A stretch of DNA of 64,000 nt from Ampullaceana balthica (Eukaryota; Mollusca; Gastropoda; Lymnaeidae): contig CALYLW010000169.1 of the NCBI GenBank assembly GCA_944989445.1, positions 518,811 through 582,810 of the forward strand, written 5' to 3'. Every line of letters starts with the position of its first letter. Within the stretch, counting starts at the first letter, position 1. The notes beneath the pieces are model-generated. The model did not search any database, was not told the DNA's origin, and saw only the letters and a list, made by a program, of their open reading frames with translations. This document shows, piece by piece, positions 1 to 15,320 of this stretch. The position numbers were made by a program, and so were the translations under genes.

Positions 1-857
1 GTCCATAATTTGACGTCACGCACTTAGGGGGGAGGGGGTCACACTTTTGTGACGATGCGTGACGAGGGGGAGGGAGGGGGGTTGAAGAAATGTGACGTCA
101 CATCAAAAGGGTAACTTTAAATAAAAACTTCCACTGAAATATTTGGTCGCTTACAATTTATTTAATGACTTCTTTTTTTTTAAATTTTAAAAGTTTTTTT
201 TTAATCAGTGCTTCTCAATGTGCCAGTCGGTAGGCCATCAGACCCTGGTTGGCGTAAGCTATCAAGACACGAAAATTAAATCTAATTACAATCCTTAAGT
301 TTGAGAACCCACACAATAACATATGAAATTGCGTCGTTTGATGTTGACATCAAAGCATTTGTGATGTAACCCCAGCTCCGTTTGGTTCTCTCACGAAGTC
401 GGCGAACGTTTTTGCCCGTTACCCCAAAATATACAAGTTTATGTGTGTGTGTTACTCCCCCCTCCCCAACCCCCAGACTCAAGGTCCTGCTCACATGACT
501 CGGGGATTTGGGGGAGCGTCGTTAGCCCTCCCCCCCACCCCCATCGCAAATGCTACTGGTGAGTTTTACAGCATGACAAGTGTCTAAAAATGATCTGAAT
601 AGGATTTTGTGTAGATATTTTAAGTCAAAACAACACGGAATATCCTTTAAAAATTAATGCCTTAAAAACTGAGCTAAGAAGAAAAGTTGTTTTGTGCTCC
701 TCTCGAATTGCGATGTCAAGAATTTGATGCATTCAATAAAGTCTAATGAATACTTGACTAATTTTAAATGGGCTCATTTATCATTCTATCTAGAATGGCC
801 AGGGGCGTTTGACCAAAAACCAATCTAACAATTATATAAAAAACGTTTTTAATTCTA

Positions 858-1750
858 TCAAATAGATCTTTTGACTTTAATGACTTTAATAAACATCAGA
901 ATAGTATAATGTATATTACTATGAATGAATACTGGAATGAATCTCAAAAATTGTTCGACAGTACATCCGTCTTCAAAGACATATCTCACAATGAAAGAAA
1001 GTTGATCTACATGAGAAATGTCCGGAGTTGAGCCAACAGCGATAGAGAATTTTTTTGGCAAGTTTGATCTCAGTCATGATTGTATTTATTACCTTTTCTG
1101 CCATTATATTGATCATTTCATCGCATATTTTTGACGACAGATATGATGTTGTGCCACTTCCTTTGTTTCCATGGCGTTATATGTGTACGTCCAGAAAAGG
1201 ATCGAACCCCGCCAAAAGTTCTGGGTCATAAGTCATAACATAGTTCTCAGTGGTTTTAAATTTAAAATCCAAATCTATCACGGAAACCTAAGCGGTAATC
1301 CGCGTGCAGAAAGTGAACTCACAACAGCCACAATGCGCCTCGAAACCTCATGCCAGTATTTTATTTCTTCTTCTGTTTGAAGAACAAGACTATTGTCAAC
1401 TCTACCGCCATCATTCTTCCTAGATAGTGTCGCAAATGCTGACCTGTGTTCTTCCGAATTCTCATGTTCCTTCATTCTTTGAACTGTGGTTTTCCAGTCG
1501 TTGAGCACTTCATTAGCTAGTGACCCCAATTTCCCAAACATCTTCGAAAACATGAGCCAAGATCGAGATCGTTTTCACCATTTCTTAATGTTTGGCTAAA
1601 AAGTGACAGCGATAGATACCCGGTTTTATCTGTGTATTGACGCCTAGAGAAAGAAAAGTCGGTATCAATATTTTGTTTCATGCCATTTTGAACAAGGCAA
1701 TCCAATGTAACTTCGTCTAGCATCCACTCAGGATCATCAGGATCGTAACT
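858..1750 (-). pseudogene. hAT transposase remnant, ZMYM1/DUF4371-like
   Basis: Minus-strand frames read NDWKTTVQRMKEHENSEEHR, YWHEVSRRIVAVVSSLSARG and, further down, FSIAVGSTPDISHVDQLSF followed by IVRYVFEDG. These are recognisable blocks of the zinc-finger MYM-type-1-like hAT transposases, in the expected order. The frame shifts between blocks and the N-terminal part (about 1560-1750) is poorly conserved, so it is inactive. A hAT-like terminus at 2567-2612 may be its 5' end. Confidence 0.7.
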
Positions 1751-1806
1751 TAAAGAAGAAACATATTCAGGATTTTGTAAATAATCTTTTTTTTTGTATC
1801 TGTTAC

Positions 1807-2033
1807 TAGTGGTGTAGTCCTAAAAAAAGAGGTGAGAGGGCCCTCGTTTTTTCTCAAATTTTTCACGCGGCGTATTTTTCTCAAAGGTACAAGTTCTACA
1901 ACTAACACAGTCTCAAAATTCAAATTGAAGTTAATTGAAATTGCATGCCCTACATGCAGGGTGGGCGCGCCCTCCCTGTCAAAAAAGGTGGGAGGGTACA
2001 GCCCTCCCGCGCCCACCCTCCACTACACCACTG
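1807..2033. mobile_element. hAT-type MITE with TIR AGTGGTGTAGT
   Basis: 227 bp. Left end TAGTGGTGTAGTCC; inverted right end CAGTGGTGTAGTGG. The flanks TCTGTTAC and GCTGTTAC match at 7 of 8 bases, a hAT-size target duplication. It lies inside the composite element. Confidence 0.75.
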
Positions 2034-2566
2034 GCTGTTACGGGTTTTTCAGAAATAATGTTTTCAGGTAGCTAGTTCCAGTCAGACTCGTTTGTTGGAG
2101 TTGCCTGTTGACGGTCATTCGCAGCATCGCTGCAACTGCCACTGGCTAATGCACTAGTACTACTACATGAAGTACTAGGACTAGAGCCACAACTATGTTC
2201 TAGACGAAAAATGCGTTAAATTTAGATACATTACGAAGAAGCACTTTTTCTTTTTCGATTTTGTTTTCTTTATTCCGTTTCTTTTCTGAAAACCGCTTAG
2301 ATTTTTATAGAAGTCAGACATCGTAATATCGATATTTCTATTACGAATATTAAGAGAGGGTCATCAAACAATAGAACTTTGTTTTATTATTCGGAATAAT
2401 ATATTTTTTATGTTTCAATTTGTTGTTTAGTTGTTAATTTATTTAAGACAATTTCGGTTTTCCTCAAATGTTCTAAATTCAAGATTTGATTTTTTTCTCT
2501 TGGTTAAAGTAAATCTTTTTGAGCTTATGTAAAGATTCCACCACCGTTGCCATTAGGCTGGCTTGG

Positions 2567-2612
2567 GCCCTAGGCCGGGGCCTTGTAGGCCTAGGCGGAA
2601 ATCCGGCCCTGA
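2567..2612 (-). mobile_element. hAT-like transposon terminus (GGCCTAGGC-rich)
   Basis: On the minus strand it starts CAGGGCCGGATTTCCGCC and continues with GGCCTAGG motifs, a layout common to hAT termini. The partner end was not located. Confidence 0.4.
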
Positions 2613-2833
2613 ATGTAGATCTTCACTAAATAAATAATAAATACTTAAATGACAATAAAAGTGATTTGAAACATACTTATTTTCAAATAGAAAATAAGGT
2701 GCTTTTTTAGGGGGGGGTCAAAGCTTTGTGACGTAAATTTAGAGGGGGGGTCTAACTTTTTGTGAAGACGCGTGACGAGGGGGGAGGGGTAAAAAATCGG
2801 CCAAAATCGCGTGACGTCATTTATGGACGGCCC

Positions 2834-3611
<778 letters not shown>

Positions 3612-3851
3612 AACGTCTTATGAGTCGAAGGTCGGAAGGTCGCTTAAAGAGAATCGCCGATAAAGGTAGAAATACTATCAAGTTTCATGGATTCAATTAA
3701 AATCCGGCATGGTAATGGTAAACTGTTTTAGAGTGGTTTGGAGAGGGGGGGGCGTGAGAGATTGCGTACAAAGTTCTAATCAGTCCAGTATGTGAGCAAC
3801 ACAACTTGTCACATTGTCTATTTCTTTGATTGTATTGTTAAGAAAGTAGAC

Positions 3852-4027
3852 CAGTGGTTCCCAACATTTTTTGACCCGCGACCCCCGTAAAATTTAAATT
3901 AGTTATTTTCAATAAAGTTTTTACAAACAAGAGCAAATTTCCATTATGTGGGTATTTTTTAGTCGGCAGTTGGTGACCCCAAGAAAATCCGTCGCGACCC
4001 TCGCGACCCACAGGTTGGGAACCGCTG
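3852..4027. mobile_element. hAT MITE, TIR CAGTGGTTCCCAAC, perfect 8-bp TSD
   Basis: 176 bp. Left end CAGTGGTTCCCAACATT; inverted right end CAGCGGTTCCCAACCTG. It is flanked on both sides by AAGTAGAC, an exact 8-bp target-site duplication. It has no coding capacity, so it is a non-autonomous element. Confidence 0.92.
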
Positions 4028-4199
4028 AAGTAGACCATTAACTGTGTATTCGGTCAGGACAGAGTTTGGTTTCAATGTGGTTTGTTATGTTAGATTGGTA
4101 GCAATCTTAAAGATTGCACATTATGTATTAAATGAAACCAAAGAAAAAAAATGTGTCAAATTCATTGTATTATTCCGAACATCGAAGGGATAAAGTTAG

Positions 4200-4995
4200 C
4201 TTTAAGTGTCACAAACCATCACTTAATTAGATGCACAGATCATAATTAAATTAAACAACAAGCAACCCTTATATTTCATGCAAAAACCACTTTAAAAATA
4301 GAAGTCGAAACCACCGCTGAAATAGATGCACAAACCAAAAACTAAATTAGATTAAAAAAATTACCAATATGAAAGATAGACAAACCAAGCACTACATCAG
4401 ATGCTCAAAACCATTCCCTAAATAGGTGCACAAACCAAGCAATAAATTAGATGCGGAACCATCCATTTAATACATGCACAATAACCCATTAGATTAGATG
4501 CCAGAACAACACATATAATAGGTGCACAAACCAACCATTAAATTAGATGCCCGAACAACACATACAACAGGTGCACAAACCAACCACTAGATTAGATGCC
4601 CCAACAACACATACAATATGTGCACAAACCAACCACTAGATTAGATGCCCCAACAAAACATACACTAGGTCCACAAACAAATCACTAAATTAGATGCCAA
4701 ACCACCCATAAATTAGGTGCACAAACCAATAACTAAATTAGATGCCAAACCACCCATAACTTACTTGCACAAATCAATCACTAAATCAGATGCCAAACCA
4801 CCCATAAATTAGATGCCCAAACAACACATACTAAAGGTGCACAAACCAATCATTAAATTAGATGCCAAACCAATCACTAAATTAGGTGCACAAACAAATC
4901 ATTAAAATAGATGCCAAACCAATCACAAAATTAGGTGCACAAACCAATCACTAAATTAGGTGCACAAACCAATCACTAAATTAGGTCCAAAAACC
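4200..4995 (+). repeat. Degenerate ~25-bp minisatellite
   Basis: Divergent units centre on ACTAAATTAGGTGCACAAA, with variant forms (AGATGCCAAACCACCC). The last units (4930-4990) are almost identical at 25-bp spacing, while the left part is strongly decayed. Confidence 0.85.
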
Positions 4996-5235
4996 AATCG
5001 GGGAATAATTAAAGCAACGCCGCTGGATCTCAATCTCATGTAGTCCGAAATGAGCCCAGCTCTGTAGACTAATGTTTATTGTTGTTGAGTGACTTTCAAT
5101 AAACATGAGCTCCTCACTGGGAACTCTTCTGGGTACATGGCATTAGAAAATACCTCTAACCAGCATCCAAACGAATCGTCCCCACAATCGGCATGCGCGC
5201 AACACGGGTAGGCGAGCAGCGCACCGGCGGGTTAA

Positions 5236-5695
5236 TCCGGCAAGGATAAGTGATGTCATCAAGTTGGTGTTGTTCTATAGGGCCAAGGCGTCTGTCAGAG
5301 ATAAGTGATCTCATCGGATTGGTGGTGTGGTTGTACTGTAGAGTCAGAGCTTCTGTCAGAGATAAGTGATCACATCGGGTTGGTGTTGTGGTTGTACTGT
5401 AGAGTCAGAGCTTCTGTCAGAGATAAGTGATCACATCGGGTTGGTGTTGTGGTTGTACTGTAGAGTCAGAGCTTCTGTCAGAGATAAGTGATCACATCGG
5501 TTTGGTGTTGTGGTTGTACTGTAGAGTCAGAGCTTCTGTCAGAGATAAGTGATCTCATCGGGTTGGTGTTGTGGTTGTACTGTAGAGTCAGAGCTTCTGT
5601 CAGAGATAAGTGATCTCATCGGGTTGGTGTTGTGGTTGTACTGTAGAGTCAGAGCTTCTGTCAGAGATAAGTGATCTCATTGGGTTGGTGTTGTA
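5236..5695 (+). repeat. 61-bp minisatellite, about 7.5 copies
   Basis: Units begin GATAAGTGATCACATCGGGT (or ...CTCATC...) and end CAGAGCTTCTGTCAGA. The period is 61 bp because the phrase moves by one base per 60. The central copies are nearly identical. Confidence 0.95.
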
Positions 5696-8359
5696 AAAAA
5701 TGTTGGCCGGTGTTTGGTATAAAAATTATAGATTTATAATTTAGAAGGCAAAAGAGAGATCTAGTGAGAGAATGAGTGAACTGCATATGTTAAACCTCAT
5801 AAGCGCTCGCCCCACGTTTTCAGACGTATTAAATGAAAGTACTTGAACATATAAGTTTTAAATTATTTTCTTCTTTTTAGTCCACTTATAAAAACGTTTT
5901 GTTTTTTTTTATTATAAATTTTTACCTCAATTTATTTTACTCTTTTTAGTCTAAGTGTATGCTATGGTGAGTTTTGTCACTTCCTTTGCATTTTTGATTT
6001 TGAAGTATTAATTATGTTCAATATTATAAGCATTATTGATTATTGAAGTATTGATTATTTTCAATATAATATGCAGCGCGAAAAACATTTACAGACTGAA
6101 CGCGACTGAACTCCTCTTGCTGTAAACACGGAGATGTGGTCATCGATGGCTGGGGTGAACTCCGGATTTCAACAATAGCAGACGGATACGGATGCTATAT
6201 AGAGATAAACTAAAACAAGAAATAATAACTCAATAAGTATTTAAACGCAATTACCAACAAGGAATTTCCTATTTTTTAACAAGGGAAACCATTCTAGATT
6301 ACATGAAAAGTCCATTCAAATAAGTAATTCTGAAACTAAATACAATATGACGTCATAACCCTTCACGCTACCTCACAAGAAGAATGTGGCAATATAATGC
6401 GCACCACGCAAAAATTATAACATAAGCATTCACAAAGAGGGAAAACCCCATTAACTATCACATATATTTACGCTCAATTATGTATGACTGTGGCCTAATG
6501 CTAAGGGACATAACTCTGCTTTTTTTAAAATTGAAAATATAGACTTAAAAATCATAATCATTTTGGTTTTCAGATTAACATTAACCAAACAACGCACGAA
6601 CCATTGACGTCAGCATTTGTGCTGTAAACAGTGCAGACTGACTCAAAGAGTTATTTTTTGGTGCAGTAATTTGGTGCGCTGCTTTCTAAAATTAGTTTAA
6701 AAATCGTGTTGTGATTAGCACTGTAAAAAAATATTATAAAATACTTTGTGTACATTTAAGGAAGTTTAATATTAGGTATTTATCTTACAAGGACAAGTTA
6801 GTTGGGCTTTTGAAAAAGGTGGGAGCCGTAGGCGCCCTTAAAAAAAGTAGGAGCCGCAGGCGTCACGGCGCCGCAGCACAACCTAGTCATTCTAGATTAC
6901 ATTAAAAGTCATTTCAAATCAATAACTTTGAAACTAAACTAAACAATTGCTTTCAAAAATTGCTTCTAAAATAACGGGAGTCGAACGAAAAGAGATGTTT
7001 GAAAAATTCCTTCTCCAACATTGTTCTAAATATTATTAGCTATTGTTCGACGTTTGTTTCAACCCGATTGATGTTATGGTTTGCGAGAAATTGACAAAAT
7101 ACTGATATTTTTTCGGGGTTTTTTGATTTTCCAGGAAATCCAGTAAACCTTTTCGATATTTTTTTTACCGTTTCACATCCTTGGGACCTCCTGAACATAT
7201 TTTCAAAAGAACCCGAACTCACTATCTGGTATGGTTCAAGAGGAGTTGCATGTGCAAGCGTTACAGACATTTCGAATCTATAAACGCAATTTTTCCAAGG
7301 GAAATTGCGTTAAAAATGCATTAATTTAATTACGGTACATTTGATCGATATGAAATTTTTGATACAATGAATTGTCATCCAAGATCTATCTGTGGTAAAA
7401 TTTTTAGATCTCTAGGACCATCAGAAGTGTAGGACCATCAGAAGTGGTTTAATTTTACGTTGGAAAATTTAAAATTTTGAGGACAGGAACGAAAGCAAGA
7501 TAATAAAAACGTGGTAATATAATAAATAGGCAAATCTCACTTGGGAAACTAACGGCGTTACGCCATGTGATTGTCACTATTGTGACATGGAAGTGAAGTT
7601 GCAGATGGGATGGCCAACACGAAGGAAAAAAAATAGTTCCAGTACCTTCAGGCTTCAGAGCTACTTCTGGGCATCAAACTTAAGATTATTTTCTGTAACC
7701 AGGAGGTGGGTGGGGTGGCAAAAAGCTTGATCCTTCCCGGGACTACTCTAAACTCGTTTGAATGTCAAACATTAAACACAAGATAATGAACGCAGTATAA
7801 AGGAATAAAACATGGTGGTAACTCACCTTACTTAACAGGACAATTTTACCGCAAAAATGAAAACTGAAGTACAAGAAATCAATATCGATAGTTATATTAA
7901 CTATAAAATATGCACGCGAGTGCGGAATATCTGGGGTTCGATAGAAAGTGGAAATATTACAGACCTGCAACAAATAAATAACTAAATTAGTCTACAATAA
8001 AATCGTGTAATGTGGGTTTTCTTTCCTTATTCAATTAAGGGGCCAATGGAGAGGACCTGATGAAAAGAGGCATGATCGCGTCGCTTCATTGTGATAGATT
8101 TACGTGGAGCTGAAAGAAGGGTTTCAAGAAAATTTTCGAACTAGCCAGTGCCACAGATCAATCATTGGATGCTGTGGGACACGTAATTATAGACCCATGA
8201 GGTTTAAAGGGCAGTTCATTTAGAGAACCTCAAGAAATTATCCCCATAGTTTCACACGATAAGAAAAAATTAATAGCTGTGTAATGTTTTGTGGAGCCCA
8301 TGTCTCAATAAAAGTTATAATAAAACATATTAATAGATGTATTTTGTAAATAATTCAAG

Positions 8360-8360
<1 letters not shown>
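5696..8360. other. Repeat-derived non-coding DNA
   Basis: No coding sequence was recognised. About 5750-5930 resembles 18500-18740, sharing the TTAAATTATTTTCTTC phrase. A 55-bp phrase beginning CATTCTAGATTACAT occurs at 6290 and again at 6888. About 7318-7515 resembles 18962-19160 (GATCGAT, ATCTATCTGTGGTAAAATTT). All look like dispersed repeats. Confidence 0.5.

Positions 8361-8436
<76 letters not shown>
8361..8436. repeat. (AT)n microsatellite, left part
   Basis: About 38 AT dinucleotides ending exactly where a TAGGGCTGTT element begins. Confidence 0.97.
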
Positions 8437-9879
<1,443 letters not shown>

Positions 9880-10790
9880 ATTGCATTGTGAAAACTTCAG
9901 TCCTGCTCAAACTACGGATTCACCATCAGCGCGAAGAAGACGAAAACCATGTATCAATCGGCCCCAGCTGGATCTACATGGAGCCAAACAAAATCATCAA
10001 TCGGCACAAAATCGAGAAGGGAACCACTCCACTTAACTCGGTGCCAAAATTGATGATGAGGTTAACCTGCTTATCTCAAAAGCCAGTGCAACATTTGGCA
10101 TACTGTGTCTGGAATAGAAGGGGAATCAGCATCCAAAATAAATTAAGAGTGTACATAGTTGAGCTCTCTACATGAACACATGCGAAACTTGAACGCTGTG
10201 TCAACGCCATTGAAGGTTGCTAAACAACTTTCACACGGACAAAAAAACTGACGAAATTCTTCAATATCGAATGGCAGGAAAATGTTCCAGACACTCAAGT
10301 ACTAATACTCTTCAGGTAATAACTTGTAAGTCTGATGCAGTCCCAACGACTCTGAGCGGAACATGTCCTGCTCATGCCAGAGCAACGGCTTCCAATTGGC
10401 GAATTCAAATATGGACAGAGAAGACCGCGGATGTTTTTAAAAACTAAATAAATAAAATATATTTTTTTTAAAAAAGCGTTACAAGCGTATGCTCAAAACC
10501 TCACTCAAAGCGTCTGGCATTGAGCACAACTCCTAGAAAGCAGTAGCCAAGAGCCCGAGCCTTCTAGCGCTTATCTGTACAGAACGGCACAGCAACATAC
10601 GACACAACTATACACAATGCAACATTGTCGAAGAGGAATGACTGCCCTAAAACATCACAGTGACGACTCGATCTTCTCTTGTTCTATCTTGTCCCATGCC
10701 ACCAAGAACTCACCTAAATACCACAACCCATAAATAGGATGTACAGAGTGGTCTTCTCACGACGGACCATCATATCATATAGGTCTAAAT
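9880..10790 (+). pseudogene. Decayed LINE reverse transcriptase 3' region
   Basis: Plus-strand frames read GFTISAKKTKTMYQSAP, SKASATFG, then CVWNRRGISIQNKLRVY near 10100-10160, NIEWQENVPDTQVL-like sequence at 10260, and KRYKRMLKTSLKASGI at 10480. These are the successive blocks of the C-terminal half of a non-LTR retrotransposon RT. The blocks sit in different frames with many stops, so it is 5'-truncated and dead. It is a different lineage from the LINE at 49684-50342. Confidence 0.75.
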
Positions 10791-11200
10791 AATGATGTCA
10801 TCTGATTGGTCTAAGTAACATGATGTAGGTCTGATGGGTCTATGTAATATGATCATGCCTTGTGTATATAACTCATACCAGGATTTGAAACCTACAAACA
10901 TCGTTGGTTTTAAAAATTAACGGGCTAGTTAGTCATTGCTTCTTTAATATAGATAGATATAATAGGGACATAGACTTCCGACTATCGTTTCTGTTGGAAT
11001 AAAGTTTAAACAAACTGACATCTTAAAGTGTACGCTCTGACGCAGAGAAGTGAGTTAGGAGTTTCTGACACATTTCTGGTTAAATCAACCATCCCGCGTC
11101 ATGCTCAATAACTAAATCGACGTCACACATTTTTGCAAGTCACTTATGTCTACAACTTTCATTACATGCATTAGAAAAGTTGTCCATTATATCTTTCTAA
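10791..11200. other. Non-coding stretch
   Basis: Contains short repeated words (TAGGTCT, ATGATGTAGGTCTGATGG) at 10780-10850. Nothing else is supported. Confidence 0.3.
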
Positions 11201-11391
11201 CAGAGGCGTCACTAGGGGGGTGCGGACCACACCGGGTGACGCCATCACAAGGGGTGACACCAAAATGTAAAAGTATATATTTTCCCGTTATTTGGCACTG
11301 GCAGACTCGGGGGAGGTGTATGGGGTAAGTCGTGAGAGGGTGACACCATGAGCTACCGCATTGGGTGACACTAAACCAATTGACGCCTCTG
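11201..11391. mobile_element. hAT MITE, TIR CAGAGGCGTCA, perfect 8-bp TSD
   Basis: 191 bp. Left end CAGAGGCGTCACTAGGGG; inverted right end CAGAGGCGTCAATTGG. It is flanked by CTTTCTAA on both sides. It contains three GGGTGAC phrases and no gene. The reading frames across it are incidental. Confidence 0.92.
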
Positions 11392-13128
11392 CTTTCTAAA
11401 TGTCTGATGTGTTTAGAAAGCATGTGTTTCCTTCCTCGAGTCCCATTTAAAAAAAAATACACTTGAAATAACGAAACAGCAAAAATACTGACATCGGACA
11501 TTACATCTCGACGGGAAGCAGCATGCCGCGGCGAGCACGTGCCGCTCTGAGCCAGGTCAGTGAAGCGTGCGGTGCTAACAGCAGTCAATGTGTGACAAGA
11601 ACATCATGACTTGGTGTACCGTGTCGCTTGGCTCACACACGGCCGCAGCCTGTTTGCCACTTGGTCACGTATGTGGCAAGTTAGAAGGTATCGACCCGCA
11701 TATTGGGAGAGAGGATTAATGCTCCAGGAAGACTCAGGTCCTGCCATTGTGCCCAATAGAAGTTAGTTAAATAGTTTATGTACTTTTGGGATGATACGTT
11801 ATTTCACCATTGCATCTCGAAGTTTTAATCCTGCCATAGTAGAATCAGGCAGGCCAAAGCCCTTGATGCGCATTAACGCCTTTGTTGATGATGATAAGAG
11901 TAGGCGATATCTTGGACCTAAATACTGAACCTTTTCCTTCTCATTATAATGAGAATTGTTTAGTTGAGGGCCTAGGGGTTATTACTTAAATTTTAAATTG
12001 ATTTTCCGTGCTTTCCTCTGTTTACCCAAACCGCATTTGCCTAGTCTAAATCGCGATGTGCGACATTTCAAGTGTAAGGCTTGATGAGGTTGAAGTACGT
12101 CTCTTTACCAATACCATTTATCTATACATTCCTACATTCATAGGAAATAGTTATAATCTTGATTTATATTTACTCAAGTCGAACTTAAGACTAGGTTTTT
12201 CCATGCTCACTCCCTAGGTTTGTACCTGAAAGAACCTGTAACAACAGAATTGTTTCATATATAGCAAACTGACGGTTGTCGAGTCCTTTTAAAAGTTATT
12301 CAACAAATAATTTTCTTAACAAATATCCCCACTACTTTATAAAGAGTATCTCTATATTTCTTTGTACATCAAGCATGAAATATGAATCACGATGGTAATT
12401 TTACCCCACACTTCATTACATAAACACAAACATCCTACAGGAAACGCCATTTCAAGTTTTATTTTTACGCACTAATAAAGAGATGGAATAAGCAAAGCTT
12501 AGTCAAAGAAATTAGTTGAAGTATGAGCGAAGAACAAACTTTTATAACTGCAAAGTGACGGACAATAATCTTTAGTCTGCGCCAAGTCAAAACACTCCTC
12601 TTAGCAATGGCTATCAACAACGCTTTTCATGTATCTTATATGAGTAGCTCAGTTATTTCCCTTTCCCCAACCTTTACATCTAAAACTCATCATTAAAAAC
12701 AGGCATCTCAAATAACAATGCAAAAGGTACGGTGCTAAATAATAACATTGGCATGATGATAAAACTGATAGGCGTATACGTGTCATAATGATAAGTTAGG
12801 CGGGTGGATTTTATTTCCCTTGACATATTACACTAAAACCTGAGTTCTGGGCTCACATTTTTAAAAACATAAAAAATAATTTTTAAAATCTTTTTGAACA
12901 AGTTTTATTCTTTCTAGTCATCGAATGATATTATTTGATAATTAAGTATTAAAATGAATCAGAATTAAGCCTTCAAATACAGTTTTGTGAATTGAATTTT
13001 TTTTAGCACATTCGTTTGTATTTCTCATAGGGAAGTACCGAAACTTTCATCATATACCCAACGCCAACTCGGTTTCCGAGAGAAAGAAAAAAGATAAGAA
13101 AATGGTAATACATCTTCATGTATAACGA
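11392..13128. other. Non-coding stretch with an old duplicated segment
   Basis: No gene recognised. A phrase of about 70 bp at 12093-12165 (TACCATTTATCT, ACATTCCTACAT, ATAGGAAATAG) recurs in the same orientation at 13643-13712. Confidence 0.35.
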
Positions 13129-13306
13129 CAGGGCCGGCTTTAGGCATAGGCTAACTAGGCAGCCTCCTAGGGTCTCCACTTAGTCTCATCAATAGTGGGG
13201 GCCTCGCACAAGAATCTTTCCATATTTATTCTTTATTCTTCTATAACATTTAGGGCCATCAAATTCACTTCGCCTAGGGCCTCCTATTCCCCTTAGGCCG
13301 GGCCTG
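13129..13306. mobile_element. Short hAT-like MITE, TIR CAGGGCCGGC
   Basis: 178 bp. Left end CAGGGCCGGCTTTAGGC; inverted right end CAGGCCCGGCCTAAGG, with GCCTAGGG motifs inside. I could not find a matching target duplication. Confidence 0.6.
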
Positions 13307-14799
13307 ATATCCATCAAAATATTACCTTAAATTACAAGAATGGGAGTGAATAGGATGGCTCCGGTGCATGCGTCATATAACTGTATCCATTTCTAGGTTC
13401 TGTCCATTTAGTTGACATAAGCCAAGGGACATAATTCATATCTATTTATAATCTAATCTAGCCATTCAGTAGAGTTGCTGAAATCGTAACAGGAAGTTGA
13501 TAGTCTGCTTATGGTTTGTTTTTGTTTTTAGTCTTGGTCACTGCATCGGCATGTTGAAAAACACCAGCCTTGGTGCTAAACTACTTCAGTAAAACAACCA
13601 TTTTAAGCTAATTCAGTTGGCGTTGGAAAAAAAAACTTGAATAAGTACAATGTCTGTTTACCTATACCATTTATCTCTACATCCCTACATGTATAGGAGA
13701 TAGCTACAATGTTAAAAAAATTATTATAAAATTTGATGCCTTTTTGGGGGGAGTGTAAATTCGATAAAATATAATTATTTCAAATGTAGGCAATAAACTT
13801 AGTTCGACCACGTAATAAGGTCACGTTTAAAGATTCTGACACTTTTAGTTTTTAGAAAACTATTTATAAATTGTATTCCATGCTTCTATCTTTGAGAAAC
13901 GATAGGATCGCTACTGATGCTTTTCAAATAGACTTTTTAAAAATAAAAATAGTCAAGTTACAAGTTTTAATTTTAAAATAGACTGGAATAAGATTCACAC
14001 AGACCAATTAATTTCTACAAATAATCTTTAGTTGTTCAAGAAATTTTTCTGACTCGTAAGAGCATGTATCTAAAAACTATAATGTGAGTCTTTGTAGGAA
14101 AATCTTTAATTAGTACTCAGTAGTATTTTAAGTAACTAAAAAACGGATAGACATTTAGGGCACATGAATAAACATATTCGACAAAAGTCTATCATTACCA
14201 TAAATAAAATTAACGAAGTTATTTTAAACTTCTCATCACATAAACAGAGGCAGGATTGAGAGAATAATATTATGCTAGGATTTAGACTCCTAATGTGCTG
14301 CTGTAAGGCCATTAATTTGTCCGGCAGCTAATGTCCCTTTCACGAGCTGAGATTTTTACTTCTGCCAAAAACGTACTAGTGCCGGGCCACTCACTCATTG
14401 CCAGTTTTATTGACTACGGCCTACCAAAATATAGAGTTGGACGGGAGGATTCCCAAACTTTTAATACAGAGCTCATGGCACCAGAATGGCAATGAATTGC
14501 CTATTAAAATATCATCATCGCGCCTCCCTACTTGTCAAGCCACCCGCCCAGATTCGGTTTACACTAGGCAGAGAAGAGAGCCTGGTGTAGTGTCCACGGC
14601 GCAGACGCCGAATAAAAACAGGGAGAGGGAATGAGCGAGGGTTGGCGGGGTAGAATTAATGTTTCTTCCCCAAACTGTGAGTGTACGAGGATTACCAGGC
14701 GCCAAGAACGTGTAGTGTTCTGAGATCAAAGTGGAGACAACCATTTGAAAGACGTGGCACAACAATGTGAAATAATGGCAGCGGCTTCCATTCGCCTCC
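13307..14799. other. AT-rich non-coding stretch
   Basis: No coding sequence or complete repeat was recognised. Confidence 0.3.
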
Positions 14800-15268
14800 C
14801 AAAGTACACGACAACACTGACAACCACCACACACAGACAACACTGACACGCAGACAACCACCACACACAGACAACACTGACACGCAGACAACCACCACAC
14901 ACAGACAACACTGACACGCAGACAACCACCACACACAGACAACACTGACACGCAGACAACCACCACACACAGACAACACTGACACGCAGACAACCACCAC
15001 ACACAGACAACACTGACACGCAGACAACCACCACACACAGACAACACTGACACGCAGACAACCACCACACACAGACAACACTGACACGCAGACAACCACC
15101 ACACACAGACAACACTGACACGCAGACAACCACCACACACAGACAACACTGACACGCAGACAACCACCACACACAGACAACACTGACACGCAGACAACCA
15201 CCACACACAGACAACACTGACACGCAGACAACCACCACACACAGACAACACTGACACGCAGACAACCA
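14800..15268 (+). repeat. 34-bp minisatellite, about 13 near-identical copies
   Basis: The unit contains CAACCACCACACACAGAC and AACACTGACACGCAG. Because 34 is not a multiple of 3, all three minus frames read the same Cys/Val-rich peptide cycle, which explains the long open frames. This is not a protein gene. Confidence 0.96.
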
Positions 15269-15320
15269 CATATACTGTATACACACACGCACGCACAGAA
15301 CAACAACATTCATACATACG

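Larger units (their letters stand above)
1..2833 (-). mobile_element. Composite DNA transposon with GGGGCCGTCC-type termini (left tip cut by window edge)
   Basis: The right end reads TGACGTCATTTATGGACGGCCCC (inverted GGGGCCGTCCATAAATGACG). The left edge begins GTCCATAATTTGACGTCACG, lacking only the first few terminal bases. Both ends carry the G-rich, TGTGACG-rich subterminal blocks seen in the copies at 17904 and 28011. The interior holds hAT-derived sequence that is probably nested. That the two ends belong to one insertion is an inference from their opposite orientation. Confidence 0.5.
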